Notes under the pieces: model-generated
What the model was told of the DNA's origin: nothing
Seen by the model: the letters and a program-made list of their open reading frames with translations, nothing else
The model's database searches: none
Source of the DNA: Piscicola geometra
Taxonomy: Eukaryota; Annelida; Clitellata; Hirudinida; Piscicolidae
Reading direction: 5' to 3'
Assembly: GCA_943735955.1 (NCBI GenBank)
Contig: CALSEQ010000025.1
Coordinates: 1 to 64,000 of the forward strand
DNA: 64,000 nucleotides
Shown here: in pieces, positions 61,683 to 64,000 of the stretch
Numbering within the stretch: position 1 is the first letter of the stretch
How the letters are laid out: every line of letters starts with the position of its first letter
Made by a program: the position numbers and the translations under genes

Positions 61683-62371
61683 TTAGAATTAAGCACAAAG
61701 ATATATTCACCATCGATGAAGTCCGAAAGAGAGTTACGAATGCTATTGGGCCCCATGAAGGCCTACTGACCACACTGAAAAGAAGGAAGCTGAGATGGTG
61801 TGGTCATTCTGAGGTGGTGTGGTCATTCTGAGGTGGTGTGGTCATTCTGAGATGGTGTGGTCATTTTGAGATGGTGTGGTCATTCTGAGATGGTGTGGTC
61901 ATTCTGAGGTGGTGTGGTCATTCTGAGATGGTGTGGTCATTCTGAGATGGTGTGGTCATTCTGAGGTGGTGTGGTCATTCTGAGGTGGTGTGGTCATTCT
62001 GAGATGGTGTGGTCATTCTGAGATGGTGTGGTCATTCTGAGGTGGTGTGGTCATTCTGAGATGGTGGGGTCATTCTGAGGTGGTGTGGTCATTCTGAGAT
62101 GGTGTGGTCATTCTGAGATGGTGGGGTCATTCTGAGGTGGTGTGGTCATTCTGAGATGGTGTGGTCATTCTGAGATGGTGTGGTCATGTCTCCCGTTCTC
62201 CAGGCCAAAAGAGTTCTTCAAGGCACTGTTCAGAGGATGAAGAAGAGGCAGGCAGAGGAAAGATGGGAAGACAATGCAGTGGACAGGGTTAGAGCTCAAC
62301 TGCTCTCTGAGACTGTCAGAAAAGCGAAAAGAATGGAAGAATCAGTTTCGAGTTCTACGGTGGTGTCCTAA
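61679..62371 (+). pseudogene. LINE C-terminal fragment (RTE-like), broken by a minisatellite
   Basis: The 5'-truncated C-terminal tail of a second, different non-LTR reverse transcriptase on the plus strand. 61679-61812 encodes KHKDIFTIDEVRKRV, then AIGPHEGLLTTLKRRKLRWC and GH, matching the conserved end region of RTE-like and related LINE proteins. The 19-bp minisatellite (61792-62187) then intervenes. Beyond it the frame resumes as GHVSRSPG (62182-62205), shifts by an apparent few-base deletion, and continues as AKRVLQGTVQ, EERWEDNAVDRVRA and VSSSTVVS up to TAA at 62369-62371. After that stop the same frame reads RPFTYQ, as expected of the original protein end, so the TAA may derive from CAA. 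The element is dead, and family placement by eye is approximate. Confidence 0.75.
61792..62187 (+). repeat. 19-bp minisatellite derived from LINE coding sequence
   Basis: Twenty complete 19-bp units GAGATGGTGTGGTCATTCT plus a final partial unit beginning at 62172; every start is an exact multiple of 19 from 61792. Two main unit types differ by GAGATGG or GAGGTGG. Two units have GGTGGGG (near 62058 and 62115) and one has CATTTTG (near 61865). The unit contains the LINE codons for RWCGH plus five bases. Removing 380 bp restores one continuous LINE frame across both flanks, so the array arose inside the element. Nineteen is not a multiple of 3, so it also breaks the frame. Confidence 0.93.
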
Positions 62372-62809
62372 CGGCCTTTTACTTATCAGAGCTCGCCCCC
62401 TGATGCGCACTGTTCCAAGAGTTTAAATTCATACATCCAGTTTAAGTTGGGTCCTTATAAACATAAATTGAGTGACAACTAAATGTTTCAAAAATTTAAG
62501 GTCTTTACAGATGTTTCCAAATTTGCATCAGTGGGCCTTGCGTTAACTTTGTTTGTCAAAACAACAGTAAAAACGTGGTTAAAATATATCTTAACAGTAA
62601 ATAAATATCCATGATTAAAGATTATGGGAGACTGACGGACATACCCCAATTACAAGAAAAAACTTAATCTTTTTTTATAAATGTTATATTTTTTTAACAA
62701 AAAGATAATCGATTTTTAACTTTAAAATATTAAAAAACTACCCATAGACATAATAATAGTACAATGTTTATGTTTATGTTAATACTACCGCGCTTATTAT
62801 AATGAGCAC
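62372..62809. other. Unassigned AT-rich sequence between LINE fragment and satellite
   Basis: About 440 bp with no supportable gene. The first 20 bases continue the LINE reading frame (RPFTYQ). A short plus-strand frame at about 62497-62613 reads FKVFTDVSKFASVGLA, faintly like the start of a retroelement RNase H, too short to call. The last bases, ATGAGCAC before ATGAACACGAG, look like a degenerate satellite unit. Confidence 0.6.
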
Positions 62810-64000
62810 ATGAACACGAGATGAACACGAGATGAACACGAGATGAACACGAGATGAACACGAGATGAACACGAGATGAACACGAGATGAACACGAGATG
62901 AACACGAGATGAACACGAGATGAACACGAGATGAACACGAGATGAACACGAGATGAACACGAGATGAACACGAGATGAACACGAGATGAACACGAGATGA
63001 ACACGAGATGAACACGAGATGAACACGAGATGAACACGAGATGAACACGAGATGAACACGAGATGAACACGAGATGAACACGAGATGAACACGAGATGAA
63101 CACGAGATGAACACGAGATGAACACGAGATGAACACGAGATGAACACGAGATGAACACGAGATGAACACGAGATGAACACGAGATGAACACGAGATGAAC
63201 ACGAGATGAACACGAGATGAACACGAGATGAACACGAGATGAACACGAGATGAACACGAGATGAACACGAGATGAACACGAGATGAACACGAGATGAACA
63301 CGAGATGAACACGAGATGAACACGAGATGAACACGAGATGAACACGAGATGAACACGAGATGAACACGAGATGAACACGCAATGAACACGAGATGAACAC
63401 GAGATGAACACGAGATGAACACGAGATGAACACGAGATGAACACGAGATGAACACGAGATGAACACGAGATGAACACGAGATGAACACGAGATGAACACG
63501 AGATGAACACGAGATGAACACGAGATGAACACGAGATGAACACGAGATGAACACGAGATGAACACGAGATGAACACGAGATGAACACGAGATGAACACGA
63601 GATGAACACGAGATGAACACGAGATGAACACGAGATGAACACGAGATGAACACGAGATGAACACGAGATGAACACGAGATGAACACGAGATGAACACGAG
63701 ATGAACACGAGATGAACACGAGATGAACACGAGATGAACACGAGATGAACATGAGATGAACACGAGATGAACACGAGATGAACACGAGATGAACACGAGA
63801 TGAACACGAGATGAACACGAGATGAACACGAGATGAACACGAGATGAACACGAGATGAACACGAGATGAACACGAGATGAACACGAGATGAACACGAGAT
63901 GAACACGAGATGAACACGAGATGAACACGAGATGAACACGAGATGAACACGAGATGAACACGAGATGAACACGAGATGAACACGAGATGAACACGAGATG
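62810..64000. repeat. 11-bp satellite array, right segment
   Basis: About 108 units of the same ATGAACACGAG in the same orientation as the main array, continuing past the window end. Visible exceptions are CGCAATG near 63380 and a CpG-to-TpG unit at 63752. Its clean state resembles the left segment and the core. Three minus-strand open frames (from about 62730 to 63994) are satellite artefacts. Confidence 0.97.

Noticed and set aside
62180..62371. A separate 63-codon gene starting with methionine
   Set aside because: It is the frame-shifted C-terminal tail of the RTE-like LINE; the methionine falls in the minisatellite edge by chance.
1..64000. CRISPR array
   Set aside because: Units are directly adjacent with no unique spacers, and no cas-like gene is present.
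1..64000. Telomeric repeat
   Set aside because: The 11-bp unit lacks a telomere-type G-run motif, and interspersed elements lie inside the array. No known telomere repeat matches.

Overview
The window is eukaryotic, intergenic and repeat-dominated. About 59.7 of the 64 kb is one satellite with an 11-bp unit (plus strand ATGAACACGAG), and the array runs off both ends of the window. The rest is two small islands of other DNA. The mobile-element remnants (a hAT DNA transposon and two LINE reverse-transcriptase fragments of different types) suggest an invertebrate animal genome. I cannot name the species. I see no intact gene, rRNA, tRNA, CRISPR array or bacterial-style operon.

Layout: 1-1493 clean 11-bp array; 1494-2378 an A-rich minisatellite of 21-bp period; 2379-2434 a short unique joint; 2435-3665 clean array; 3666-10343 array with many irregular insertions and deletions; 10344-27740 array with clean, recurring variant units that form higher-order repeats (four copies of a 1.10-1.17 kb module and one tandem duplication of 1929-bp period); 27741-59448 an extremely homogeneous core with only five visible blemishes in 31.7 kb; 59449-60205 an AT-rich minisatellite of 15-bp period; 60212-61427 a decayed hAT transposon (broken transposase coding, poly(A) signal, four subterminal repeats, right terminal inverted repeat); 61428-61682 a minus-strand LINE reverse-transcriptase fragment into which the hAT end appears to be inserted; 61679-62371 a plus-strand fragment of a second LINE, interrupted by a 19-bp minisatellite made from its own coding sequence; 62372-62809 unassigned AT-rich DNA; 62810-64000 the 11-bp array again.

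On the minus strand the 11-bp unit reads as an endless stop-free peptide (cycle LVFISCSSRVH) in all three frames, because 11 is not a multiple of 3 and no frame meets a stop. This makes open frames of up to about 35 kb. They are a property of the repeat and are not annotated as genes.

I found no new multi-gene system. The observations most worth a second look are the homogeneity gradient and higher-order structure of the satellite, the LINE codons that became a minisatellite, the hAT-into-LINE insertion whose terminal repeat supplies a stop codon, and the A-tract island phased at about 10.5 bp. Array lengths depend on the correctness of the assembly, which cannot be judged from sequence alone.
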